From assembly GCA_003450555.1 (NCBI GenBank), contig DMFQ01000362.1:1-16191 (forward strand): a stretch of 16,191 nucleotides of DNA. The letters are read 5' to 3'. Under the pieces are notes generated by a model. That model was not told the DNA's origin. It did not search any database and was given only the letters and a program-made list of their open reading frames with translations. The translations under genes were made by a program, and so were the position numbers. Source of the DNA: Ktedonobacter sp. Lineage in GTDB: Bacteria; Chloroflexota; Ktedonobacteria; Ktedonobacterales; Ktedonobacteraceae. Shown here piece after piece: positions 1 to 7,547 of the stretch (within the stretch, counting starts at the first letter, position 1; the number at the start of each line of letters is the position of its first letter).

Positions 1-989
1 ATCATGACCAGGAGCGGAATACTTGACACATGTGTAACAACAACTGAGTTGACTTTACCTACACGCCTTGCTAACCACGGCGCCGTCAATGTGAGCAGGG
101 CAGTGACGGCAGTAGCCCCCCCACTCAACAAGCCAAATAGGGCGGGAGGAGCCTTCAAGCCTTGTACAAAATAAATATTGAAATAGGGAATGAACAGCCC
201 GGCCCCGGCCCCAATCATTACCTGTACCAGGATGAGAAAAAAAATGGGACTCACCACTATTGACCGGAGCGATAAGAGGAGACTGGTATCAAATCCTGGC
301 AGAGTGAGACTCGGCTTGGGAAGGGGAGGATGCCTCTTTTCCTTCAACATAAATAAGGGAATGAGGCTGGGAAGTGCGATTGCGCCAGCAAAAAGCAGAG
401 ATAGCTGATAAGAGCGAGGGTCTGGTTGATTTGCCAGTAGTAGACGTAACCATGGAGGCAATGGAGCCATTAACCAGGAAATGCTGTGAAACCATTCTGG
501 TAACATGCCACCAATGATATTGCCCACTACAGTCGTCACCAATCCCAGCGCGATATTCAGGCTAAACAGATGTGAACGTTCGCCAGGTGTACTATTCATC
601 GAGAGAAATGGGGCGTTCACGACAATTGTACATGCCGCGCCAATACCAGCGACAAAAGCACTTACCAGCAAAGGGAGAGGCTGACGAAAGAGTATCTGTC
701 CTACACCCGCGAAACCAATAAGCAAATTTGACCAGATCAGGACAGTCTTTCCACCAAATCGATCTATACATATACCTGCTGGAAAGATGGCTACACCAGC
801 CCCTAGCGTTCCTACAAACAGCACCACACCAATGAAATCGGCGCCATAACCTAACGAAAACAGATAAAGGTTGTAGAGAACCAGGAGAATGCCCGTTGTC
901 ACACCGCTCAGCGCATTGTTAATGAGGTACAGACGGGCATTTCGTTGGAAATGCCCGAACTGCTTTATGTAGTTAAGGAGTAGCCGCAT
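1..989 (-). CDS. MFS transporter, 3' end cut by window edge
   Basis: The frame is open from an ATG at 989 to the left edge of the window, giving about 329 residues without a stop. It is a polytopic protein. The first half has about six hydrophobic helices, and the loop after the second of them carries the GxxxDRxGGK-type motif between helices 2 and 3 of major facilitator transporters (here PAGICIDRFGGK). A hydrophilic loop with KEKRHPPLPKP follows, before the second helix set begins. MFS proteins usually have 400-430 residues, so the last two to four helices lie outside the window. The start overlaps the end of the upstream gene by 17 bases and has no clear Shine-Dalgarno, which suggests translational coupling. 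The substrate cannot be deduced; a drug or metabolite efflux pump is a common role in this family. The family call is firm, the function is unknown. Confidence 0.85.
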   Translation of the reverse strand, partial: MRLLLNYIKQFGHFQRNARLYLINNALSGVTTGILLVLYNLYLFSLGYGADFIGVVLFVGTLGAGVAIFPAGICIDRFGGKTVLIWSNLLIGFAGVGQILFRQPLPLLVSAFVAGIGAACTIVVNAPFLSMNSTPGERSHLFSLNIALGLVTTVVGNIIGGMLPEWFHSISWLMAPLPPWLRLLLANQPDPRSYQLSLLFAGAIALPSLIPLFMLKEKRHPPLPKPSLTLPGFDTSLLLSLRSIVVSPIFFLILVQVMIGAGAGLFIPYFNIYFVQGLKAPPALFGLLSGGATAVTALLTLTAPWLARRVGKVNSVVVTHVSSIPLLVM

Positions 990-1593
990 TTTCAGCGCCA
1001 GGGGGAGAAGATACTACTACCTTGACGGGGGCATCTTTGAGTTGAGATACCGTTATACTGCCAGCATATCCGTCACCAGGTCCCATAGGTGTACCAACAG
1101 GAGCCTTCTCTTCTAACAATATACGGTAGCCAGGACTTTTAAAGCCAACGCCCTCTTGCCCAAGCTGCGATTGTGGTTGATGCGTCAAACCAGGTAAAAA
1201 GAAAGCTTTCAGTATACCCTTCGCCATCATTGTACGAGCACGAAACTCAATAACCGCATTGGCCACGCGCTCGCTCCCTTGCTCAACCTTCGTTTCAACT
1301 TTACGAGTAGAAGCAGGTATTTCCGCTGCTGTCCGAATGATCTTATTCTCACCGTCCCCTGCCTCTGGCAGCGTACCATTGATAGCGGATTGCGTGGTAT
1401 TGTTGACACTATCAACCGTGGGCCGTATTTTCCTGATAAAAGAGGCCTTCTCTCGCACCCAGGTCATCCCTATAAGCAAAACAAGGGCGAGGGCTAATCC
1501 AATCAAGATGAGCACGAACAAGTATAAGAGCAGAATCAAGGCCGAGATTTGCCCCAAGACTGACAAGGGATCACTGGCCAGGAAGATATACAT
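973..1593 (-). CDS. Membrane-anchored protein of unknown function, paralogue of the gene upstream
   Basis: This is a 206-residue protein from an ATG at 1593. The start is chosen because an AGGAGGAG-like ribosome binding site lies about six bases upstream; an alternative start at 1614 would lie inside the upstream gene. A long hydrophobic stretch at residues 13-44, rich in Leu, Ile and Val, forms one or two membrane segments. It is followed by a basic WVREKASFIRKIRP segment and a hydrophilic, probably helical region with Asn/Thr/Ser-rich heptads, then a Pro/Gly-rich C terminus. The layout resembles DUF948-type membrane proteins, but I do not recognise a named family. It begins one base after the stop of the upstream gene and shows recognisable similarity to it (xPxxxSVNxT block and a common C-terminal hydrophobic patch). 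The MFS gene overlaps its end, so the three genes probably form one operon. Confidence 0.75.
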   Translation of the reverse strand: MYIFLASDPLSVLGQISALILLLYLFVLILIGLALALVLLIGMTWVREKASFIRKIRPTVDSVNNTTQSAINGTLPEAGDGENKIIRTAAEIPASTRKVETKVEQGSERVANAVIEFRARTMMAKGILKAFFLPGLTHQPQSQLGQEGVGFKSPGYRILLEEKAPVGTPMGPGDGYAGSITVSQLKDAPVKVVVSSPPGAENAATP

Positions 1594-1594
1594 G

Positions 1595-2080
1595 CTAATC
1601 TCCTCCTCTTGCACTGGCCTGCATCGCCTCCAACTGCTGCTTGCGACGCTCTTCAGCCCGGCTTCGCGTTTGACCTTTGCCTAAAAATACGCGGAACATG
1701 TGCTGACCGGCGAGTATTGCCGAAGCCGTGCGTATAGTGGGGCCTAGCGCAAACTCACTCGTCAATTGAGCAGTGCTGCTAATCGTCGTGGCGGTCTGAC
1801 CAGCCGTCTTCGCCGTATCTTTAACGTAATCAACAGTCTGATTGACTGATGATAACAGGGGCTTCATTTCATCCCGTACAGTTGTAATTGTCTGAATGAG
1901 CAGAAGCACCGAGTAGATAAGGAAGACGGTTGCTGCAACGGTAAAGGCAGCAAGGATGATCAGAAAAATGTAAAGTACATCAAGCAATACGTTGAATATT
2001 GCAGCGAGAATAAAACCGATAATGAGCACTATCAGAACAATAGCTCCAATAATACTGGCAAGCCGCAATGCGCGTTTCAT
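1595..2080 (-). CDS. Small membrane protein of unknown function, DUF948-like layout
   Basis: This is a 161-residue protein from an ATG at 2080, with a GAGAGG ribosome binding site about six bases upstream. Two closely spaced hydrophobic segments (about residues 9-31 and 34-62) are followed by a hydrophilic region. That region starts VRDEMKPLLSSVNQTVDYVK and is rich in Thr, Ala and Gln, as expected for an amphipathic helix or coiled coil. The C terminus is strongly basic and charged (RSRAEERRKQQ). No catalytic motif is visible. The SVNQTVDYV-type heptads recall DUF948/YtxH-like general-stress or envelope proteins, but this is only a resemblance. It is the first gene of the minus-strand unit and is followed after one base by its paralogue. 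Confidence 0.75.
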   Translation of the reverse strand: MKRALRLASIIGAIVLIVLIIGFILAAIFNVLLDVLYIFLIILAAFTVAATVFLIYSVLLLIQTITTVRDEMKPLLSSVNQTVDYVKDTAKTAGQTATTISSTAQLTSEFALGPTIRTASAILAGQHMFRVFLGKGQTRSRAEERRKQQLEAMQASARGGD

Positions 2081-2427
2081 TGCACACCTCTCTCAACAAG
2101 TTTTTTTTGAACTGCTATGTCTTGATTATAGCTCACAGGCAAGCCTGCTAGCTACAATATTACCACAGACTAAACAAATAACAGGACATTTCATTCTATA
2201 ACACGTATTGAAGCCGCTCAAAGACTACAATACACCTCCTCTTACTAGCAGAAATATCCCTCACTACTATATGAGACATTAGAAAGCTGAACATTTACTG
2301 AAAAACATCTGAGAGTTTTTATTGTTCACTTGTGCTTAGAGAGAGTTACAGGTATGTTCAATACAGGCAGTAAACTAGCCTTCATTTAGAGCGGTTCTTA
2401 GCTCTATCATCATTCAAGGAGGAATAT
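2081..2427. other. Divergent intergenic region, no gene seen
   Basis: This 347-base AT-rich gap separates the minus-strand membrane-protein unit from the plus-strand gene at 2428. A TATAAT hexamer on the minus strand at 2125-2130 could be the -10 of the unit starting at 2080, but no convincing -35 is present at 16-18 bases. Just upstream of it lies the interrupted palindrome CAGGC-AA-GCCTG (2136-2147), which is a possible operator. A T-run lies at about 2100-2108. For the plus strand the best pair is TTGTGC-17-TATGTT, which is weak. No open frame in the gap looks like a protein. Confidence 0.5.
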
Positions 2428-2796
2428 ATGTTGCATTTGATCGCAATGAGTACAGTACTGGCTGATGGCGTCACCATCAAAATTGGTAATAACGTTTGGA
2501 CATTTGGATTGAACTTCATCATTTACCTGATTGTAGCAGCTATCGTCGGGCTAGTAGCTGAAGCTCTCGTGGGTTGGCGATTACCATTTGGCTTCATTGG
2601 CGCGATTATCGCCGCTATTATCGGAATCTGGCTGATGACCCAGGTTATTATCATTAGCGGAATCGGCGATATCAATGTCTTTGGTGTTCCCATTATCAGG
2701 GCATTGATCGGCGCGCTCATCTTCGTCGCCCTGTGGCACCTCATCACATACAGTTTATGGCACCGCCGTGGTCGTCGCAGCTACCGCCGAGCATAG
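2428..2796 (+). CDS. GlsB/YeaQ/YmgE-like small membrane protein
   Basis: This is a 122-residue, very hydrophobic protein. The start at 2428 is supported by a strong AAGGAGGA site at 2416-2423; an internal Met at 2446 is the alternative. After a short polar N-terminal part there are about three membrane helices, with the pattern IVGLVAEALVGWRLPFGFIG followed by a Gly/Ala/Ile-rich helix. This matches the Gly-rich helix layout of the transglycosylase-associated (GlsB/YeaQ/YmgE, PF04226) family, and the C terminus is basic (HRRGRRSYRR). The 'transglycosylase' label is historical and no enzyme activity is implied. Members are small membrane proteins, some linked to stress. The family is fairly likely; the role in this organism is unknown. 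Confidence 0.65.
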   Translation: MLHLIAMSTVLADGVTIKIGNNVWTFGLNFIIYLIVAAIVGLVAEALVGWRLPFGFIGAIIAAIIGIWLMTQVIIISGIGDINVFGVPIIRALIGALIFVALWHLITYSLWHRRGRRSYRRA

Positions 2797-2844
2797 TGTA
2801 AGAGACAATTCTGGTAGTAGGTAGTGTTTCAGTTTGAACATGGA

Positions 2845-2871
2845 TTGACCTTCAAAGTGATATAGTATAAA
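2845..2871 (+). promoter_or_regulatory. Candidate promoter of the marC-like gene
   Basis: TTGACC at 2845-2850 and TATAAA at 2866-2871 are separated by 15 bases, which is short for a vegetative promoter. The -10 is flanked by a perfect 6-bp inverted repeat, CAAAGT at 2853-2858 and ACTTTG at 2876-2881, with a 17-base spacer. The gene begins at 2895, so the leader would be short. Confidence 0.4.
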
Positions 2872-2894
2872 CAGTACTTTGGGGGTCTTTTTTC

Positions 2895-3539
2895 ATGATA
2901 ACTTTCACCGTCAGTGCATTCGTAACATTTCTGACAATCATCGATCCTGTTGGACTCGCACCAGTCATTATTGGCCTCACCGCTCATCTCAATGATATAC
3001 AGCGCAACAATATCATAACGCGCGCAATAGTCATTAGCGCAATCATTATTGCTTTCTTTGCTCTGGTAGGACGGGTTCTGCTTGACCGGCTTGGTGTCAG
3101 CCTTTATGCGTTCAACATCGCTGGAGGAGTATTGCTTTTCCTGGTTGCAGTCGATATGCTTTTTGGCCGCTCGTCAGGTACGCGCGAAACAAAGGCAGAG
3201 GAAGAAGAAGCTATGACCCGTGAGGATATCAGCGTCTTTCCTCTCGCCATTCCCATGATCGCCGGTCCAGGTACCATCGCGACTACTATTCTCTATGTTA
3301 ACCTTGCTACAGCTTCAGGCAATCCACTGAGTTTGCTCGCAGTTGGAGCAGCGATCATCAGTGCTTTATTCGCTGCCTGGCTCGTCATGCGTAGTAGCCA
3401 ATGGATTATCCATCTCATAGGTCGTACTGGTATTCTTGTGCTCTCCCGCATACTTGGTATACTCTTGGCCGCGCTTGCCATTCAGTTTGTGCTCAACGGC
3501 ATTCTCGAATTTATCCAGGTGAGCAAACTAGGTAAGTAG
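2895..3539 (+). CDS. MarC-family integral membrane protein (UPF0056)
   Basis: This 214-residue protein is built of about six hydrophobic segments. It begins with the family hallmark TFLTIIDPVGLAPVII. It also has the RAIVISAIII helix, the FNIAGGVLLFLVAVDMLFG segment, a charged cytoplasmic loop (about residues 94-112, many Glu), and the second hallmark FPLAIPMIAGPGTIATTI. This internal two-fold layout and the length are typical of MarC/YchE/YhgN proteins. Despite the name, E. coli MarC was shown not to cause multiple antibiotic resistance, and the transported substrate, if any, is unknown. The Shine-Dalgarno (GGGGG at 2881-2885) is weak. The gene stands alone, 98 bases after the preceding gene, and has a candidate promoter of its own. 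Confidence 0.92.
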   Translation: MITFTVSAFVTFLTIIDPVGLAPVIIGLTAHLNDIQRNNIITRAIVISAIIIAFFALVGRVLLDRLGVSLYAFNIAGGVLLFLVAVDMLFGRSSGTRETKAEEEEAMTREDISVFPLAIPMIAGPGTIATTILYVNLATASGNPLSLLAVGAAIISALFAAWLVMRSSQWIIHLIGRTGILVLSRILGILLAALAIQFVLNGILEFIQVSKLGK

Positions 3540-3684
3540 CCCTTGCAGCCTCATCTGCTAAAATAGTTACAAAGTTGCTACATTCTCCCATCAGATACGT
3601 AATACTAGTAGAGCATAGGAAGAAAAGCGACGAGCGAAGATGGCTAGAACCGCCATCGATGATGGACTCCTTTGAGGTTATGGA

Positions 3685-4557
3685 GTGGATAAAATTTATA
3701 CTGAACATGATACAGCCTCTCGAACATTACGTTCACAGATCAGTTATCAGACTGCATTGAGTCACTATAGAAGTCTACGTGGGCTTTCACGAATCTCCTG
3801 GGTTACGTGGGGAGTTGTTATTGGCACCATCACAGTCTGGTGTGTTACGGCGTACCAGTTTGCCCTTGCAACGGGCGCCCATACCTTGCCTGACATCATC
3901 GCCGCTGTGATGAATAATGCCATCAACATTCAGGACAAGGATAATGATGCACTTTCCAATGTCCTGATTGCGTACGGTGCAAAGGATAATAGCTTAATCA
4001 TGCAGGGGCAATATTGGCGTTTCGTAACACCAGTATTTCTGCATGCAAATGTACTACATGTCGCGCTGAACATGCTCAACCTGGCAGTGTTGGGTGTCTT
4101 TCTGGAGCGACTGGTGGGACACATACGCTTCCTGCTCATCTATCTCATTACGGGTATTGTTAGCATTATCGCCAGTTTCTACTTTATGCCGCAAGAAATT
4201 AGCGTTGGAGCGTCTGGCGCCATCTTTGGTCTGGTGGGAGCTTATAGCATTTTTGTGTTGATACACCGAAGAGCGTTTCGCAAGGGCGGGGTTCCGGCGC
4301 TCATCTGGCTCATCTTTGTAATTGTTGGCAATCTAAGCATAGGATTTTTTGTTCCCAATGTCGATAATTATGCTCACGTAGGTGGTTTACTTAGCGGTTG
4401 CCTACTCGGCTGGTGGTTTACCCCACTTTTTACCCTGGCTCCAGACAACGCGTTAGTTGATAAGCATAGCCTTTCCCGCCGTTGGCCCTTGGCCCTATTG
4501 ACGATAGCAGGTACACTTATACTTGCAATCATCGCTCGTTCTTTCATTGGAGGATAA
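3685..4557 (+). CDS. Rhomboid family intramembrane serine protease
   Basis: This 290-residue protein starts at a GTG at 3685, with TGAGG at 3673-3677 as a modest ribosome binding site. Rhomboids cut transmembrane segments of other proteins inside the bilayer with a Ser-His dyad. The catalytic serine is S177 in GASGAIFGL and the histidine is H231 in NYAHVGG. The oxyanion-region pattern HANVLHVALNML (HxxxxHxxxN) precedes them, together with the WRFVTPVFLH entry of the family. A membrane helix before the core (about residues 37-59) and one after it (about 266-286) flank the six-helix core. The next gene is also a rhomboid and starts four bases after this stop. Its ribosome binding site lies in the last codons of this gene, so the two are co-translated. 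The substrate is unknown. Confidence 0.92.
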   Translation: MDKIYTEHDTASRTLRSQISYQTALSHYRSLRGLSRISWVTWGVVIGTITVWCVTAYQFALATGAHTLPDIIAAVMNNAINIQDKDNDALSNVLIAYGAKDNSLIMQGQYWRFVTPVFLHANVLHVALNMLNLAVLGVFLERLVGHIRFLLIYLITGIVSIIASFYFMPQEISVGASGAIFGLVGAYSIFVLIHRRAFRKGGVPALIWLIFVIVGNLSIGFFVPNVDNYAHVGGLLSGCLLGWWFTPLFTLAPDNALVDKHSLSRRWPLALLTIAGTLILAIIARSFIGG

Positions 4558-4564
4558 TTTTTTG
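4549..4564 (+). promoter_or_regulatory. Ribosome binding site and TTG start of the TPR-rhomboid gene
   Basis: GGAGGA at 4549-4554 forms the last two Gly codons of the first rhomboid gene, immediately before its TAA at 4555-4557. The TTG start follows seven bases after the site. This decides the start and implies translational coupling of the two proteases. Confidence 0.8.
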
Positions 4565-5788
4565 GAAGCACAAACAGATATTCAGACGTATATGGAGCGT
4601 GGAAAACAGGCTCTAGCAGAGGGTCAGGGGCGCGAAGCAGCTATCGCCTATGCGCAGGCAGCGCAACTTGAACCAGATAACCCGATGGTACACCTGGGAC
4701 TGGCAGAGGCAAACCTCGCGCTTGGTTCGTATGGTGTCGTTTACATGGCCTGTCGCAAAGTACAGGAGTTACAACCAGGGGGAGGGATTGAAAGCACCCT
4801 GGCACAGGCACTGCTTAATTTGCTTGATCGCCGTTATGATCGCGCTCTCCAGGATGTTGATACTGCAATTAGCCAGGAACCAGGCACGGGGTATGTTCAT
4901 GCCTTACGAGCCTATCTGCTGCGCGCTACCAAACAGGACTATGACGCCGGGTTAGCTCGCGCGCGTGCAGCGCGTCTCTCCCATGGCCAGCACTTCGATA
5001 ATTGTTTCCCACCCCTTGAACCAGTCTCCACGCCAGGTTATAGCGCGGTGCCTACACCTGTCGATAGTTCCATAGGTTCATCCGGGGAAAATGGCGCTGC
5101 ACAACGAGAGGCAATACCGCCCTGGTCGCGCCCTAACAGCATGCAGCGACAGGTTATTCGTACCCGCTTCGCACTCAGCCAGAATCCACGCTTTGTGACC
5201 AATATTATCATCGGTATCAATGTGATCGTGTTCGTCATTCTCTGTCTGTTGAACAAAACTATCAGTTTTGATCAGACCGATCAAGGGATTACTGCCATTG
5301 TTAATGCAGGAGCACAGGTCAATATTCTCGTCCAACAGGGACAGGTTTGGCGCATCTTCACCGCAATGTTCCTGCACTTTAGCCTTTTACATATTGGGCT
5401 GAACATGCTTTCTCTGTTCTTCATAGGCACAGCAATCGAGGTCTTTTTTGGGAAATGGCGCTACCTGGTCATTTACCTGGGGGCCGGTATCCTTGGTGGT
5501 ATCTTCACCTACTTCTTAGACCCAACAAGCTTTGTACCATCTGCCGGAGCCTCTGGAGCCATCTTTGGTGTCTTTGGCGCGCTCGGTGTCTTTTACTTTA
5601 TGAACCGCCAGAACATGGGCGCCTTTGGACGAGGAGCTATCACCAACTGGCTCTTCTGGTTGGGATTGAATCTCTTCTTTGGTTTCTCCAGCCCGAACAT
5701 TGGTATATGGGATCACATCGCTGGCCTTGTTGCCGGTATGCTCATTGCACTCCTACTCATTCCGAGGTCAAGACGCAGGCAGGTCTAA
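4562..5788 (+). CDS. TPR-rhomboid fusion: intramembrane serine protease with N-terminal TPR repeats
   Basis: This protein has 408 residues from a TTG at 4562. The start is chosen because GGAGGA (4549-4554) sits seven bases upstream; an upstream in-frame ATG at 4523 would lie within the preceding gene and has no such site. Residues 1-140 form TPR-like helical repeats (ALAEGQGREAAIAYAQAAQLEPDNP-type units), probably cytoplasmic and protein-binding. A Pro/Ser-rich linker covers about 145-190. The rhomboid core runs from about 205 to 405, with WRIFTAMFLH, the HFSLLHIGLNML motif, catalytic S331 in GASGAIFG and H385 in WDHIAG. The protein ends in a basic tail (RSRRRQV). The TPR part may recruit a substrate or adaptor, which is inference. 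It shares the membrane-protease fold with the preceding gene but is otherwise clearly diverged. A terminator follows 20 bases after the stop. Confidence 0.92.
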   Translation: MEAQTDIQTYMERGKQALAEGQGREAAIAYAQAAQLEPDNPMVHLGLAEANLALGSYGVVYMACRKVQELQPGGGIESTLAQALLNLLDRRYDRALQDVDTAISQEPGTGYVHALRAYLLRATKQDYDAGLARARAARLSHGQHFDNCFPPLEPVSTPGYSAVPTPVDSSIGSSGENGAAQREAIPPWSRPNSMQRQVIRTRFALSQNPRFVTNIIIGINVIVFVILCLLNKTISFDQTDQGITAIVNAGAQVNILVQQGQVWRIFTAMFLHFSLLHIGLNMLSLFFIGTAIEVFFGKWRYLVIYLGAGILGGIFTYFLDPTSFVPSAGASGAIFGVFGALGVFYFMNRQNMGAFGRGAITNWLFWLGLNLFFGFSSPNIGIWDHIAGLVAGMLIALLLIPRSRRRQV

Positions 5789-5807
5789 GCTTAAGCTTCA
5801 GGGAAAA

Positions 5808-5836
5808 GGGCGCATCGCAAAGATGCGTCCTTTTTT
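5808..5836 (+). terminator. Intrinsic terminator, probably bidirectional
   Basis: GGGCGCATC (5808-5816), loop GCAAA, GATGCGTCC (5822-5830) form a 9-bp stem with one G-U pair, followed by six T. On the other strand the stem is followed by TTTT (5804-5807), so it could also stop transcription from the convergent desaturase gene that ends at 5863. Confidence 0.9.
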
Positions 5837-5862
5837 GTTGATCACTGAGTATTTCTCATCCT

Positions 5863-7449
5863 TTACTGCTCATCTATCTCTACAAGTTCGGCGACAATCT
5901 TCCCGGATAACATGACGAGGGGCACGCCACCGCCGGGATGCGTGCTACCACCAACGAAATAGAGGTGACTGATCTCTCTGGCGCGGTTGCCGGGACGCGT
6001 GAAGGGAGCCATGCGCGAATTTGATGACAGGCCATAGATGGAACCACGGTTGGCGCCATACTTCTGCCAGAAGTCCTCTGGCGTCAGCATAACTTCACAG
6101 ATAATGTGCTCGCGCAAATCTTCCAGACCAGCCCGCGGATAACGAGCCAGCACATCCAGAACACGCTCACGGTAAGCCGAGGCATCTCTTTGCCAATCGC
6201 TCCGAGCGGTCAAATACGGCGCATTGACCAGCACAAACAGATTCTCGTGTCCCTCTGGCGCCTGAGTTGCATCACTGCGGCTGGTGGCACAGATGTAGAT
6301 GGTGGGATTACCTGGTGGAACATGGCGCCCAAAAAGGTCAGCGAACTCGGCCCTGTAATCATCTGAGAAGAAGATGTTGTGGTGCGATAGCTGCAGATAG
6401 CGTTTATTGACCCCCAGCATCAGCACAAAACCTGAGCACGATGGCTCAAGCCCCTCAAGTCGGCGCACAAAACGCTCATTGCGTACGGCGGGAGAGAGCA
6501 GTTCGCGATGAGTCGTCACGACATCACTATTCGCAATTACTACGTCGGCCCGCAACACTCGCCCATCCGCCAACACGACGCCTCGCGCCTCACTGTGTTC
6601 TACCAGGATACGCCGGACATCACAATTCGTCGTGATAGATACTCCTAATTCTCGTGCCAGCTTTTCTAAAGCCAGCGCCAGGGTGTAAATACCTCCCTTG
6701 AAATACCAGCCGCCAGAGATCAGTTCGACGTAAGGAATAATACTATAGACGGAGGCCACCTGGTAAGGTGACGAGCCGTTGTAGGTAGCATAGCGATTAA
6801 ATAGCTGTTGAAGATGTTTATCCGTAAAGAAGGTTCTTATCAGATGATCAAGGGTCGAGGGAGAAAGAGCAGCTAACACGGCTTGCAGGCGCGAACGTAC
6901 GCTTGAAGGGTCGTCTCGCAGTTGTACCTCTTGTGTTGCAGATGAAGGATGACCGCTCATCACATAACGCACAAACGTTCCCATCACGTCGAACGGGCTA
7001 CCGAGGCTGTGGTAAAGGAAAGGATCGGCGGCAGCCTGGTAAATGTTCTCTGCGTAAGCAATGAAGCGTTGCAAAGCATCTCCATCAGCCGGACAGAGTT
7101 GGGCAAATTCCCGTGCCAGTCGCGGCTGATCGCTCCAGGCATTCAAGACGAGACCATCGCGATAGAAATAGCGGCAGGTTATAGCTAGCGGCACCAGTTC
7201 AAGATAATCCTCGATGCGGCGCTGAGCGGATTGAAAAAGATCGCGAAAAACGTCGGGCATGGTAATAAGTGAGGGGCCAGTATCGAAGGAAAAACCCTCT
7301 AGCAAGACCTGGTTTAGTTTCCCTCCGACCAGAGGCTGGCGCTCCAGGATGTGTACGTGGTAGCCCTTTGCCGCAAGGCGGATAGCCGCGGAGAGACCGC
7401 CAATTCCTGCGCCTACGATGATGATGTTTTTGGTTGTGTGGTGAGACAT
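5863..7449 (-). CDS. CrtI/CrtD/CrtP-type carotenoid desaturase or oxidase (FAD-dependent)
   Basis: This is a 528-residue flavoprotein starting at an ATG at 7449 with GAGGGA just upstream. The N terminus has the dinucleotide-binding motif GAGIGG (residues 13-18) and E36 at the end of the second strand, expected to bind the FAD ribose. This is followed by VGGKLN and FDTGPSLITMPDVF, characteristic of phytoene-desaturase-type enzymes. Near the C terminus, GSIYGLSSN, a RPGNR segment and VGGSTHPGGGVPLVMLSGK form the second flavin-contacting region. The Gly-Gly-Gly-Val-Pro form of that last motif resembles CrtD (carotenoid 3,4-desaturase) and CrtP/CrtNb (terminal-methyl oxidase) more than classical CrtI. 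With CruF and a glycosyltransferase nearby, a CrtD-like desaturation of a hydroxylated end group fits well. A phytoene desaturase cannot be excluded. It is divergent from the acyltransferase gene. Confidence 0.88.
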   Translation of the reverse strand: MSHHTTKNIIIVGAGIGGLSAAIRLAAKGYHVHILERQPLVGGKLNQVLLEGFSFDTGPSLITMPDVFRDLFQSAQRRIEDYLELVPLAITCRYFYRDGLVLNAWSDQPRLAREFAQLCPADGDALQRFIAYAENIYQAAADPFLYHSLGSPFDVMGTFVRYVMSGHPSSATQEVQLRDDPSSVRSRLQAVLAALSPSTLDHLIRTFFTDKHLQQLFNRYATYNGSSPYQVASVYSIIPYVELISGGWYFKGGIYTLALALEKLARELGVSITTNCDVRRILVEHSEARGVVLADGRVLRADVVIANSDVVTTHRELLSPAVRNERFVRRLEGLEPSCSGFVLMLGVNKRYLQLSHHNIFFSDDYRAEFADLFGRHVPPGNPTIYICATSRSDATQAPEGHENLFVLVNAPYLTARSDWQRDASAYRERVLDVLARYPRAGLEDLREHIICEVMLTPEDFWQKYGANRGSIYGLSSNSRMAPFTRPGNRAREISHLYFVGGSTHPGGGVPLVMLSGKIVAELVEIDEQ

Positions 7450-7461
7450 GGTGTTCCCTCG

Positions 7462-7479
7462 CTATAATTGTGTTATAGT
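7462..7479. promoter_or_regulatory. Palindromic operator candidate with overlapping -10 elements in the carotenoid divergent region
   Basis: A perfect inverted repeat, CTATAA-TTGTG-TTATAG (7462-7478), lies in the 98-base gap between the divergent desaturase and acyltransferase genes. It contains TATAAT (7463-7468) and the extended -10 form TGTTATAGT (7471-7479) on the plus strand, and TATAAC on the minus strand (7472-7477). A dimeric repressor bound here could block both directions. No clear -35 is visible for either strand, and no regulator gene lies nearby. Confidence 0.5.
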
Positions 7480-7547
7480 TGATGCTACCACAGAGCCAGA
7501 TGGGTATAGAAATAACAGTCGTATTTTTCCCTTAAAGAGAGAGTTCC

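Noticed and set aside
1..972. Apparent absence of a long complete reading frame at the left end, as if non-coding or degraded
   Set aside because: Reading the minus strand from the ATG at 989 gives an uninterrupted MFS protein that simply runs off the window edge.
3680..3760. ATG at 3680 as the start of the first rhomboid
   Set aside because: It is out of frame and leads to a stop at 3758-3760; the GTG at 3685 opens the rhomboid frame with a modest ribosome binding site.
5038..5716. Antisense and alternative-frame open frames within the TPR-rhomboid gene
   Set aside because: The rhomboid frame is complete with catalytic residues, and the other frames have no recognisable features or start signals.
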